NCBI GenBank assembly: GCA_021234155.1
Contig: JAJEKV010000034.1
Location: 5,686,028 to 5,750,027, forward strand
From: Isoetes taiwanensis
Taxonomy: Eukaryota; Streptophyta; Lycopodiopsida; Isoetales; Isoetaceae
DNA: 64,000 nt
Direction: 5' to 3'
Shown here: positions 1-14,369 of the stretch, in pieces
Layout: every line of letters begins with the position of its first letter
How positions within the stretch are numbered: the stretch's first letter is position 1
Translations under genes and position numbers: made by a program
The notes under the pieces: model-generated
What the model saw: the letters and a program-made list of their open reading frames with translations, nothing else
Databases searched by the model: none
What the model was told of the DNA's origin: nothing

Positions 1-26
1 TTTTTATCTCTCCCCATCTGGTCAGC

Positions 27-3426
<3,400 letters not shown>

Positions 3427-3510
<84 letters not shown>
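3427..3510. repeat. (CT)n microsatellite between LINE copies 1 and 2
   Basis: 84 bp of pure CT. The left side is the end of LINE copy 1 (tail ACTTCACTT) and the right side abuts the first bases of LINE copy 2, with ORF1's ATG only six bases further on. It is both a 3' tail/target and a 5' target boundary. Confidence 0.97.
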
Positions 3511-3512
<2 letters not shown>

Positions 3513-3515
3513 GCG

Positions 3516-4581
3516 ATGGCCAAAGATCAGGAAGACTAGGGCAAAAACCACCTTCTTGAAACCGGGCGATGGCATAGTATCGGGAGGGTCCACATCTCGC
3601 CGCCGCAGCCGTCGCTTAAGCAAGGGGGGGTGCGGTGGCCCCCGTGAATGGGGATGCCGTGGATGGGCTCTTTGTGGGGGTTGTAGCTCTTGATCAAACA
3701 GCCCCGCAGTACCGTATCAGCTTGTAAACACCCCTCCGTGGTCGGGCAGGATGTGTCCGGAGAGCATCGGAATGGAGCAACCGGGGGAGTCCATCTTGGC
3801 TTCTTCCGATCTCAACTTGAGGCAGGAATAATCGTGAGCATCGATGAGGAGAATGCTGGATGATTTTAAAAAATCCCTTATGGAAGAGTTTACCAAGAAC
3901 ATGTTTCATGATTTGCTTACAGAACTCAAGTCTACCATGGCTGCGCAGCTTCACCTAGAAATAGAGAAAATGAAAGCAGAAACTAATGAAACTTTGAATC
4001 AGTTGAAGGAGGAATTGGAACAGTGTTAAGAAACGCGGACCCAATTGTGGAGACAACCCAATCAATACCTCCGTTGTTAGAACTCTGAATCAACAACTCT
4101 TATCCGCTAAACATGAAATAGACAGTTTAAGGACACAAACTGTATTGGCACCGGATATGGCAGAATTGAATAATAAGCTCGAGCAATACATCGAAGGCCA
4201 GGAAAGAAAGCAAAGGGTTTTGAATCTGAGAATAGTTGGTTTGCCTGAAAATGAGAACGAAGACACAAAAGAGGCTGTTGAGAAGATGTTGCATGATGAA
4301 ATGGAAATTGCAAAATCCCGAATAACCGAGGCATTTTCGTCGGGAAGAAAGATACTGTGTACAAGACATATAGTAGTGAAGTTTTCATGCGGCACCGGTC
4401 GTTTTACATGTGTTCGAAAAGTAGCTTCAAATTAAAAGGAAAATTTATCCGGGTTAATGAGGATTTAACAAGAGAGCGGATGCGAGAGAAGAAGGAGGAA
4501 ATCTCTCAAAATTCAAAGAGGCTAAGCGAGAATCAACAAAAGGTGCGTTGGGTTAAAGGAAAAGTGATAGTAGATGCATAG
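3516..4581 (+). pseudogene. LINE ORF1p (coiled coil + RRM + C-terminal domain), copy 2, broken
   Basis: It starts MAKDQED, like the MAKKK start of the intact ORF1 in copy 3, then hits a TAG. Coding potential resumes at 3844 with a coiled-coil-like stretch (MLDDFKKSLMEEF, MAAQLHLEIEKMKAE) up to 4029. A second piece at 4145 reads through the linker and RRM-like core (VLNLRIVGLPE, RHIVVKFSC). The C-terminal domain (RVNEDLTRERM, VRWVKGKVIVDA) lies in another frame and ends at 4581. This order is that of animal L1 ORF1p (Transposase_22), a trimeric nucleic-acid chaperone that coats the element RNA. Three or more frame disruptions make it inactive. Identification rests on alignment by eye to the intact copy at 10798-11715. 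Confidence 0.82.
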
Positions 4582-4585
4582 GAAG

Positions 4586-7500
4586 ATGTGGAGGCCCTTA
4601 GGATTGCAAGTTTGGAACATAAATAGATTAACGTAAAACGAAAAATTTTAAGCATGGACGAGATATTACAGAGTGCAGACATGATATGTTTTGTTGAAAC
4701 AAAAGAGCACGATTTGTATGATTTGCCGCAAATAGACGGATTTAACAAGATTTATTCAGTAAGTAACACCCGCTTTGGTCAGGGAGACAATGGCAACGGG
4801 GGGGTTGCTTGTTATGTAAGACACGCCTTCTGTCATCTGGTTCAAGGTATAAAAAAGAGCCCAAACAACCAATACATATGGCTCCTAATTCAAGGTACAG
4901 AAGCTTCTTTTTACTTAGCCGTTTGCTACTATGCTCCAAGGCATAAGAAAATATATCAAAGGTTACAGATGCCTCAGGAGATGATCTGTATTTTGAACTT
5001 GAGCAGGATATTATGCAGTTTCAGGAAAAGGGTGAAGTCATTCTAGTTGGTGACTTTAACAGTAGAACAGGCAAGAAGCAAGCAACTGCATTTACAGGGG
5101 AACACGATCCGTTGTGGTTGGATGCTATGGATGATGCCGAGCTAAGAGAACAGGGTTGGTACAGGGAATCCGATGATAGTATTATCACGAGATCTGGAAG
5201 ACAATTATTACATTTATGCTGTAGTACGGGAATGATTATTTGTAATGGTATTAATAAATTCCCGTTGACATCTCAGTGCACTTGCAGATCAAAGAGCGTT
5301 GTAGACTATGTGATTGCTTCTGATACAACTGTAGAACATATACTTGAGTTTGTTGTCTTTGAGGAGCAGTTAGAATCTGATCACGTACCTCTTATTATTA
5401 AGCTACCTATTGCTACATGCAATACTAAGCAGACCTCACGCAGCGTCATAGGTGGGAGATTGAATCCGAAAAAGAGAAAACTCTATGAACAATTAGTGGA
5501 AGAATTAATTGCAGAAGCAGAGTGGACAGATAAAGCAAATGAAATCAGCATAACATTACATAGTATACTGGCTATTGCCTCAGTCAAATGCTCCACATCT
5601 CAGCGTATACAAAAAGGCCTGAAGTGTAACTCCTGGTTTGATGGTGAGTGCATAAGCGCAAAGAAAATGTTTAGAAACAGCAGGGGGGCAAAGCGAGATC
5701 GATGTAGAAAAGAATATCAAAAAATGGTTAGGCAGAAAAAACGGAGGTTTGTAAGGGACCAGCAAGAAATGTTAGTAAACAAATATCTTGAAGAGCCGAA
5801 AACTTTTTGGAATAAGCTGAAAGGGACTAATAAACAAGAGATCCCCCTGACCGCCAGTGAAATATGGGAGCAGGTAAAAAAATTATACCATGATGAGGGT
5901 ATTCCAGATGAGATAAAGGAGATATCAAACTTAATGGTCACGGAGGAAGAGGTGTCCGAAGGAATAAAGCAACTCGCAAATGGAAAGGCCAAGGATGTCC
6001 AGGGGCTTTGTGCTGAACACTTGAAGTGGGCTGGCAAGCCACTATGTAACGTAATTGTGAACATGTTTAATGCTGCGTTGACTCAGGGATTTCCCAAGGA
6101 GTGGCAATTGAACAGAGTTGTTCCAATTCACAAGGGGGGTGTGAAGACGGATGTTAACAATTACAGAACGCTCATGGTGAGTAGCCTATTCTCCAAACTA
6201 TTTGCTACTATTCTAGAAAAAAAAATAAGCAGATGGGCAGAGGCAAAGGGTGTAAGGGCAGAGACGCAGGCTGGGTTTAGACCGAATAGATCCACACTAG
6301 ACCACTTCTTTGGTGCTGAAAATCATCATGGACTCAAGTTAAAGGTACTAAAAACCCGCCTATATTTCATTTGTTGATTTTAAGAAGGCATTCGATAAGG
6401 TTCCCAGGAAGAAACTATGGGAACGGATGGAGGAATTGCAGGTGCCTAAAGATTTACGAGATGCAGTTCGAGTACTTTATGAGAAGGTATTAGTTCAACT
6501 ATCTAAACCACTTTCTCAAGAGATTCCAGAACATGTAAGCAGTAATATAGGTGTGAAGCAAGGATGTCCGATGTCTCCTAACTTTATTTGGCCTATTTAT
6601 TGATGCTTTAGATGACTGGCTCAGATGTCATGGGGGAGGAGGAACGGATGTAAATGGGTATGTAATTCAGCTGTTAATGTACGCAGATGATGTGGTTATG
6701 TTTGCACGGACAAGAGACCACATGCAGCAACATTTGAATTCATTGGCTAGTTTCTCGCGGAAAAGAAGGGCATGGAAGTAAACCTTGAAAAACAAAAATC
6801 ATGACGGTTGGGGCACTCGAGACAAGACCATCGGTTTAAATACAAATACAAAGATAAGGCTGTAGACACCTGTGAGGCCTATAAGTATCTGGGATTGATA
6901 ATCCACCGAAATCATAGATGGAACACTTGCATTATCCAGAGAGTGGAGGGAGGACTGAAGGCCTTATATGCGATGCAGAGCATGTGCAGAAGAATCTCTT
7001 TGTGGTCATGGCAGCTAAAGATTAAGCTCTTCCAATCTTTAGTCCAAAGTGTTGTCCTGTATGGTTGCGAGATTTGGGGACCAGGTTTGCCAAAAGGGTT
7101 ATGGGATGATGTTGAACAAGTCCTAAAGAAATTTCTGCGTCTAGAATTGGGAGTGAAGATTCAGACACCTTACCAAATGATGCTAGCCGAATGCGAGATA
7201 ATGCCTCTTGAGGGAGAAGCGATGCTCAGATGCATTCGATATTTGAAGAAGATTAGGAGCATGGATAACAATAGGATACCATATCGGGCTATGCAGGCAA
7301 GTGAGGATAAAGGGTGGTTTTCAGACTTAAAAATATGGCTAACCAGGTGGGGGATTAGGTGGGATGATGCAGTTTTATATGATGGTGATATTAGACAATG
7401 GGTTTATGGTCAGGTGAAAAGAAAAATATGGCAGACCCCTATGACTAAGATGTTCCTATACAAGCAAAAAATGAATCCTGAGTTGAAGGTTGCAAAACAT

Positions 7501-7909
7501 TTACTGGAGGACATATCGGTTAAGAAGAGGCATACAATTAGCGGGATCTTAATCGAAGTTCTCACCGGCTTGGCATTGAGGTAGGACGATGGGGGAGGAG
7601 CATTCCCAGGGAAATGAGAGAGTGCAAAGTATGTGGGAGTGGTGATATAGAAGATGAAGAACATGTTTTGCTGAAATGTCCCGCGTACAAGCTGATACGA
7701 GACCGCTTTGGGATTGAAGAGAATGATCTCACAACATTCTTCTCACTTCCAGGGGATAAGATAGGATCCTTCATGATTGAAGTGTTGTTCTACAGAGAGA
7801 CCAATGTACGTATTGTAAACAATTTATTGGATGAAAATGATGATGAGAGTGAGAGTGGAGAAGTAGATGAGGAAACTGAGACTCATCTACTGTTTTATGA
7901 AGATGTGTA
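4586..7909 (+). pseudogene. LINE ORF2p (APE endonuclease–RT), copy 2, frameshifted
   Basis: It begins at 4586 with VWNINRLT, the WNxN start of APE nucleases, then shifts frame. 4654-5046 carries MICFVETKEHDLYDL with the catalytic ET, and NGNGGVACYVRH. 5013-6377 carries VGDFNSRTGK, ESDHVPL (the SDH motif), the conserved linker and the first RT blocks (RVVPIHKGG, AETQAGFRPNRST). A frameshift near 6345 leads to FVDFKKAFDKV, then GVKQGCPMSP and another shift. The YADDVV catalytic pair is at about 6680-6700. 6808-7584 holds the thumb and connection (YKYLGLIIHRNHRWN, YGCEIWGPGLPKG). A last frameshift near 7555 leads to the C-terminal finger CKVCGSGDIEDEEHVLLKC. Catalytic residues survive; only the reading frame is damaged, at about five points. 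Confidence 0.9.
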
Positions 7910-7968
7910 ATTTTGTTGTCTATAGGCCTGTGAGGCCTCCACAGACATAATACATTTCATTTCATTTC

Positions 7969-7972
<4 letters not shown>

Positions 7973-8012
<40 letters not shown>
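7973..8012. repeat. (CT)n microsatellite after LINE copy 2
   Basis: A 40-bp CT run that continues the CATTT-rich 3' tail of LINE copy 2. The base after it begins another, severely 5'-truncated LINE fragment on the same strand, the third case in 8 kb of a LINE 5' junction sitting exactly on a CT array. Confidence 0.95.
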
Positions 8013-8016
<4 letters not shown>

Positions 8017-8272
8017 TACTTACACAAACACATTTCTGTTAAACACAGACAGGCTATATGTAGGATGAGGTTAAGCTCACACAGGCTTGGGGTGGAATTG
8101 GGGAGATGGAGTGATATTCCACATGAGCTTAGGTCGTGCAAGTTGTGTGACTGTAGGACTCTTGAGGATGAGGCACATGTGCTACTTCACTGTTCATCAT
8201 ATGCCACATTGCGTGCTAAACATGGTATGAAAGCTTATACACTTGCTGAATTTTTTGACTACCCTGGCTCAA
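8013..8272 (+). pseudogene. LINE ORF2 C-terminal fragment, plus strand
   Basis: In frame directly from the CT array the translation reads YLHKHISVKHRQAICRMRL, then SSHRLGVELGRW and the finger CKLCDCRTLEDEAHVLLHC, ending at FFDYPGS. It matches the C-terminus of copy 4 (ISVKHRQAIARIRL) better than that of copy 2. The 3'UTR and tail are missing: at about 8272 the sequence switches to the antisense of LINE copy 3. It is either a separate 5'-truncated insertion that lost its 3' end, or the inverted 3' part of copy 3. Confidence 0.85.
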
Positions 8273-10776
8273 GAACTTCTTCTGCACTTTCTCAACCTTT
8301 TTCCAGGATTCTACAGATAATCCCGGCCCCCATACTTCACACCCATAGAGCAAAACTGTTTGGACTAGCACACGATATAATGTACGCTTCAGGCCAAAGT
8401 CCCATATTTCTGCTTTTCCACTTTTACGCTGCATGCTATATAATGATTTCAGGCCTCCATTTACTCTATGCTCAACAGCAGAGTTCCAGCTATGCCCCTT
8501 GTCCACATGTATCCCTAGATACTTATATGAGGTGACAATTTCCACAGGTTCTCCTTGATAGAGGAATTTAAGATGATCTACTTTATTTGTCCCAAATACC
8601 ATCATCTTAGTCTTTGACATATTTACCCTCATACTTTTCTGTTCACAGAAATGTGCCAGCGCATCTAAGTGCTTCTGCATGCCTTCCACTGAGCGGGAAA
8701 GAAGAACAACATCATCAGCATATAAGAGCAACAAAACCATGCATCTAAACAGTGGGGTCCCATCCCCGCCATACTCTGACATCCAAGTCTGTAGTTGGTC
8801 TATGAATAGGCCAAATAGTGTGGGCGACAATGGGCACCCTTGCTTCACTCCAATATTACTTTCTACCACATCTGCGCATTGCTCAATGTAGGGGGATGAT
8901 AGTTGTACCAAAACTTTATCATAGAGTATCTTCACCGCATGCCTAAGCTCAATTGGTACCCCTAGGGCCTCCATTCTTTCCCATAAATTATTACGAGATA
9001 CCGTGTCAAATGCCTTAGCATAAACAACAAAAAGAGCATAAAGGGGTTTTTTCTTACCCTTAACCGAATCAACCATAGCTCGCAAAGTAACCAAATGATC
9101 AACTGTAGATCTTTTTGGTCTAAAGCCTGCCTGTCCGGTGGCTCTAACATTATGTGTTTCAGCCCAGGTGCTCAATTTACAATTCAGCATAGTAGCAAAT
9201 AATTTGGCATATAGACTACTAACCAGAATCATTCGGTAGTTTCCAGGATCGTTCTCATCTCCAGCTTTATGCAAGGGGATAACTCTGTCCAGCTGCCAAG
9301 TGCGAGGAAACCCTTTGCGCAAGACATTGTTAAATAATGACAACAATGCAACATGTATTGAGTTACCTGCCCATTTGAACATTTCAGCTACCAGCCCAAT
9401 TGAATCAGCCGCTTTCCCGTTGGCAAGATGACTTAACCCTTCTTCTAAGTCTTCCAAATCAAAGCACCAACCTACATCTTGTAAGTCAATATCACCGACA
9501 TTGGCATCCGGCATGTGATACAGCTTACGCACTTGGCTCACTAAAGCCATGGTTTCCAGGTGGGCCTCCTGCTTCATCTTAGGCTTAAGCTCATTCCAGA
9601 ATTTTTTGGGATATGCTATAGTGTCATGAATCAGCTCTTTCTGTCTCAGGTACACATACTTTTTCTTTTTTGATTTCGTGAGTGCAAAATATTCTTTCTT
9701 TAATCTCTGTCTATCTTCCCCCCTTGCCTGCTTAAATGCCTCTCTTTTTGCTCTACAAGACGCATCAAACCAACTGTTGCATGGCAGCCCCTTCATCTTT
9801 CTACGTGAGACAAAACAATCAGTGGCAACATCTAGAACTAACTCTGCAATCTTGTCACTCAATTTATCAGTGTCGCTGGGCCAATTTGTTGAGGAGGCTC
9901 TTGCCTCACACTTCTCCATATAGCTTTCCACTTTATGATATTTCATGCGTATGCGGGGCTTAGAGACGCAACGTGCCTGGTGGCATGTATAATTCTTGGT
10001 GTTTAACACAACTGTTATCGGTACATGATCTGAGATCTTTTCCATCTCTTCCCCTATAGACATATGTAGCACCTGTTCTGCAAACTGGGATGTAGCAAGA
10101 ACGAGATCAACAACACTTGCATTTCTGCATGTGCACTTGCCTGTACCTGGAAACCTCTGTGTGCCATTATAAACCAATAAATCAAGCCCGCTGCACATAT
10201 TGAGCACATGGTTGCCTTGGGGTGTAGGCCATCTTATTCTATCTGCAGTGGTTCTACTCCATCCTTCCTGAGATACTTCCTTATCATCAAGCATCTCAAC
10301 CCATACGGGATCCCCTTCCATGCTAGCGATAGCTGCTTGTTTGGTAGCAATGCGCCCGTTGAAATCTCCTAATAAGAGAACATCACCTGCTGGCAGCAAT
10401 GAAAGCACATCCTATTCTAGGCTAAAAAAGGGGTCATCCGATCCAGGTGGTTTGAGTCATAAACTGGTGATTCTCTCGGCGGAAAGTAACATCCTGCCAC
10501 AAAAATCTTACCTTTCTGGCCATGTATCTCTACCCAGATATGCTGCATTGATCCTCTTTCATTCACTATTTTTACCAGGTGAATCCCGCCATCTCCTTTT
10601 AGGCGCCAGCCTTTGTTGTACCAAACGGAGTGCAACAGTGTAAACCCATGTATGTCTGGTAAGCATTTTTCTTCATTTTCACAAGTTTCTAAGAAGAACA
10701 AAACATCTACATTTGAAAATAGATCATCTACTACATCTATTTTATACTGACTAATAGAATTTATGTTCCAGCACAT
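8273..10776 (-). pseudogene. LINE ORF2p (APE endonuclease–RT), copy 3
   Basis: It starts MCWNINSISQYK, with endonuclease motif VLFFLETCE. A frameshift near 10440 and an in-frame TAG separate it from the long frame 10408-8216. The TAG falls where copy 2 has Gln in the motif LEQD. The long frame has LLGDFNGRI and SDHVPITVV (nuclease), then RT blocks QAGFRPKRST, GVKQGCPLSPTLFGLFID and YADDVVLLS, and the connection segment LLYGCEVWGPGL. One substitution stands out: the block read as VDFRKAFD in copy 1 is VVYAKAFD here, so the first catalytic Asp of the RT is lost. The protein ends abruptly after EKVQKKFL at the junction with the antisense fragment. Length without the missing finger is about 830 residues. 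Confidence 0.9.
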
Positions 10777-10797
10777 TATCCTAGTGGTCTCAAATAC

Positions 10798-11715
10798 CTA
10801 TGCATTTTCTGGATTTTCCACCACGACCTTCCCTCGTCGCCAATACGCTTTTTTCCCCTCTTGCCTTGCTTCCTTGAGGATCTGCACCTGTTCCTTGTAC
10901 TCCTGAAGTTGGTTCTTAGTAAGATCGTCATTGATCCAGATCTTCTTTCCCTTGAGCATGGTCTTCTTTTTCAGTATATTAATCTTGTCTTCCTTTGATC
11001 TGAATTTGACAATAATGTGCCGGTCCCTATCAGTTTGTTTGCCAATCCGAAATGCATCTGTAATACCCGAATCTGTCACCGGCAGTTCATTTTCACAAAA
11101 AGCCTGAACAATATCCTTGGTCTTTTCTCTGGTCTGTTCCGGTATGCCAATCAAACGGATGTTCAATGCTTTTTCTCTCCTTTCTTGCTCTTCTATAAAA
11201 GCTGATAATTGTTTTTGGATTCCAGAGATATCCTTTTCTTCCTGCTCTTCTACATCATCTTCGCAGTCACTATCTTCGCTCAAAACCTCTTGCTTGAAAG
11301 CTTCAAATTCTGCTTTAATTCCCTTCTTAAACTGCTCTAATTCCATCATCATATTGTGTTGACATTTCTCCACTTCTGCTTGCACATGAGCTAACAGGAA
11401 AGATTTTAAATCACTTACCATGTTTTGGACAGAGGCCTCCATTGATGTCTTCATAGACAGGGTTGAGAATTCCATGACTGCCCTCATCTGACCCACGGCT
11501 TCTAACAGATCTTGCTTGGTCACTGTACCCTCTGGGGCCGGGTCAGCTTTCTCTGAAGCTTCCGATTTTGTGGTGGAAAAAACCAGGTTCCCTGTTTTCT
11601 TGACACTTCCAGCTTCCCCTGTTCTGGCACCTGAGTCTGATGACGACCCAGCATCCTCGGTTCCCTCTCTTTTATTTCTGCCAATCCCCTCTACAGTCCG
11701 TTTCTTTTTTGCCAT
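10798..11715 (-). CDS. LINE ORF1p: coiled coil, RRM-like and C-terminal RNA-binding domains
   Basis: An intact 305-residue frame. Residues 1-60 are charged and low-complexity, with a basic start MAKKKRTVEG. Residues about 65-175 are heptad-rich and acidic (coiled coil, probable trimerisation). Residues about 180-255 form an RRM-like fold with ALNIRLIGIPE and RHIIVKFRSKE as the RNP-like strands. Residues 256-300 form the C-terminal domain with WINDDLTKNQLQEYKEQV and YWRRGKVVVE. This is the architecture of animal L1 ORF1p (Transposase_22). Most plant L1 ORF1 proteins I know carry a zinc-knuckle RRM instead. In that family the protein binds the element RNA and assists target-primed reverse transcription. 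The start is the first ATG of the frame and ORF2 begins 21 bp beyond the stop. No disruption is visible. Confidence 0.88.
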   Translation of the reverse strand: MAKKKRTVEGIGRNKREGTEDAGSSSDSGARTGEAGSVKKTGNLVFSTTKSEASEKADPAPEGTVTKQDLLEAVGQMRAVMEFSTLSMKTSMEASVQNMVSDLKSFLLAHVQAEVEKCQHNMMMELEQFKKGIKAEFEAFKQEVLSEDSDCEDDVEEQEEKDISGIQKQLSAFIEEQERREKALNIRLIGIPEQTREKTKDIVQAFCENELPVTDSGITDAFRIGKQTDRDRHIIVKFRSKEDKINILKKKTMLKGKKIWINDDLTKNQLQEYKEQVQILKEARQEGKKAYWRRGKVVVENPENA

Positions 11716-11818
11716 CTGTCCTGCTGCCCGCTATTAGCACTGTAGCAACCTGTGTCACCACCACTATAGCAGATCGAGCAGTTTGATAGAGCCCTCAGAG
11801 GCCCAAACAAGCGCCCAA

Positions 11819-13545
<1,727 letters not shown>

Positions 13546-13818
13546 ATGCACTTATTTGCTCCAAACGCACTTCAAAAGGAATCTTTGAAAGATTCCCTAA
13601 AATTCCCTTTAAAAGGTCCATTTTTAAGGTTTGTTCGTGACAGGTGTGACAATTTAGCTAATTTAGATACCCTTTCTGAGGGGTTGATTGAACATAACTT
13701 CTATGCAAAAATATTTAATAGCTATTTTCATCCTCCTAATTTAGAACAAAAAATAGTTACTTATCTAAATTATAGCAAAAAAGGGGAAATAAAAAAAATA
13801 GCGAGGGTAGTAGAGTGA
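13546..13818 (+). CDS. AT-rich open frame, 90 aa, unrecognised
   Basis: An open frame just outside the truncation point of LINE copy 4, with composition unlike its neighbours (AT-rich codons, Lys/Asn/Phe rich). Residues include NLANLDTLSEGLIEHNFYAK and a lysine-rich end KKGEIKKIARVVE. I do not recognise a family. The codon bias resembles organellar or viral-type DNA, which is only an impression. It may be a random frame, because the flanking sequence to 13900 stays AT-rich without coding features. Confidence 0.25.
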   Translation: MHLFAPNALQKESLKDSLKFPLKGPFLRFVRDRCDNLANLDTLSEGLIEHNFYAKIFNSYFHPPNLEQKIVTYLNYSKKGEIKKIARVVE

Positions 13819-13934
13819 CAAAGAAGTGATATATTCAAGGTTGTGAAAATTTTACAAAATTATGAACAAAATTGTCAAAAATATAGGACATTTTGACAAA
13901 CCCTCATCACCTGCACTTTCTGTTCTTTACATGT

Positions 13935-14065
13935 TCGAGTCATCGGACAAACTTACATTTTGCAGTAATATCAGGATGCATGTCATCCTCAGACTCATTT
14001 AATCCCTGATCACTTGAGCCTTCATCCTCAGCTTCACTCTCAAAACTGGATGTACTCGAACGATC
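13935..14065 (-). other. Possible acidic C-terminal coding remnant
   Basis: On the minus strand the sequence reads SFESEAEDEGSSDQGLNESE and ends with KCKFVR and a stop at about 13945. Acidic Ser/Glu tails of this kind end many plant proteins, including transposases. No upstream domain is visible because the upstream bases are a repeat. Weak evidence. Confidence 0.2.
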
Positions 14066-14069
14066 TTCT

Positions 14070-14265
14070 AGAGAGATGCTGGGCACGGAAACAATGGATC
14101 GGAGTAACACGCGAACAACTCCCTGTCTTGATCATGGAACTGTTCGACAGCTCGCCCGATTTATCGTTTCCTTGTTGAGCATATTTCAGCGTCGAGATAC
14201 TCTCTAGGTTGAGAGATGCTCAGCAAGGGAACTATAAATCGGAGCAACTCGCGAACAGTTTCATC
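14070..14265. repeat. Three-unit direct/inverted repeat (foldback)
   Basis: Three related units of about 55 bp share the core GATGCT...GG..AC.AT..ATCGGAG.AAC.CGCGAACA. Units at 14076 and 14211 are direct copies. The one between them (14130-14205) is inverted, containing GAACTGTTCGACAGC and ATTTATCGTTTCC on the plus strand. The block could fold on itself. It is probably a decayed foldback element or transposon end. Confidence 0.6.
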
Positions 14266-14369
14266 TGTCTGTATTTTTTGCTTGAAATGCCTTCCATTCT
14301 GTTTAGATGTGTTAGGCATGCTAGTTTAACTAAATGCTGTTATGTATCTGTTAGACATGCTAGTTGTGT

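Larger units (their letters stand above)
3511..7972 (+). mobile_element. APE-type LINE copy 2, nearly full length
   Basis: The most complete plus-strand copy. ORF1 (from 3516) encodes an L1-type coiled-coil/RRM protein. ORF2 (4586-7909) encodes endonuclease, RT and a C-terminal cysteine/histidine finger. A short 3'UTR has a hairpin at 7918-7946 and a (CATTT)n-like tail (7954-7972) that runs into (CT)n. ORF1 ends at 4581 and ORF2's ATG is at 4586, so the frames are nearly contiguous. Both ends touch CT arrays. A handful of frameshifts interrupt ORF1 and ORF2. Confidence 0.92.

Noticed and set aside
8065-8535. 156-codon plus-strand frame as one gene
   Set aside because: Only the part to about 8272 is coding-like (LINE finger). 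The rest is antisense of LINE copy 3.
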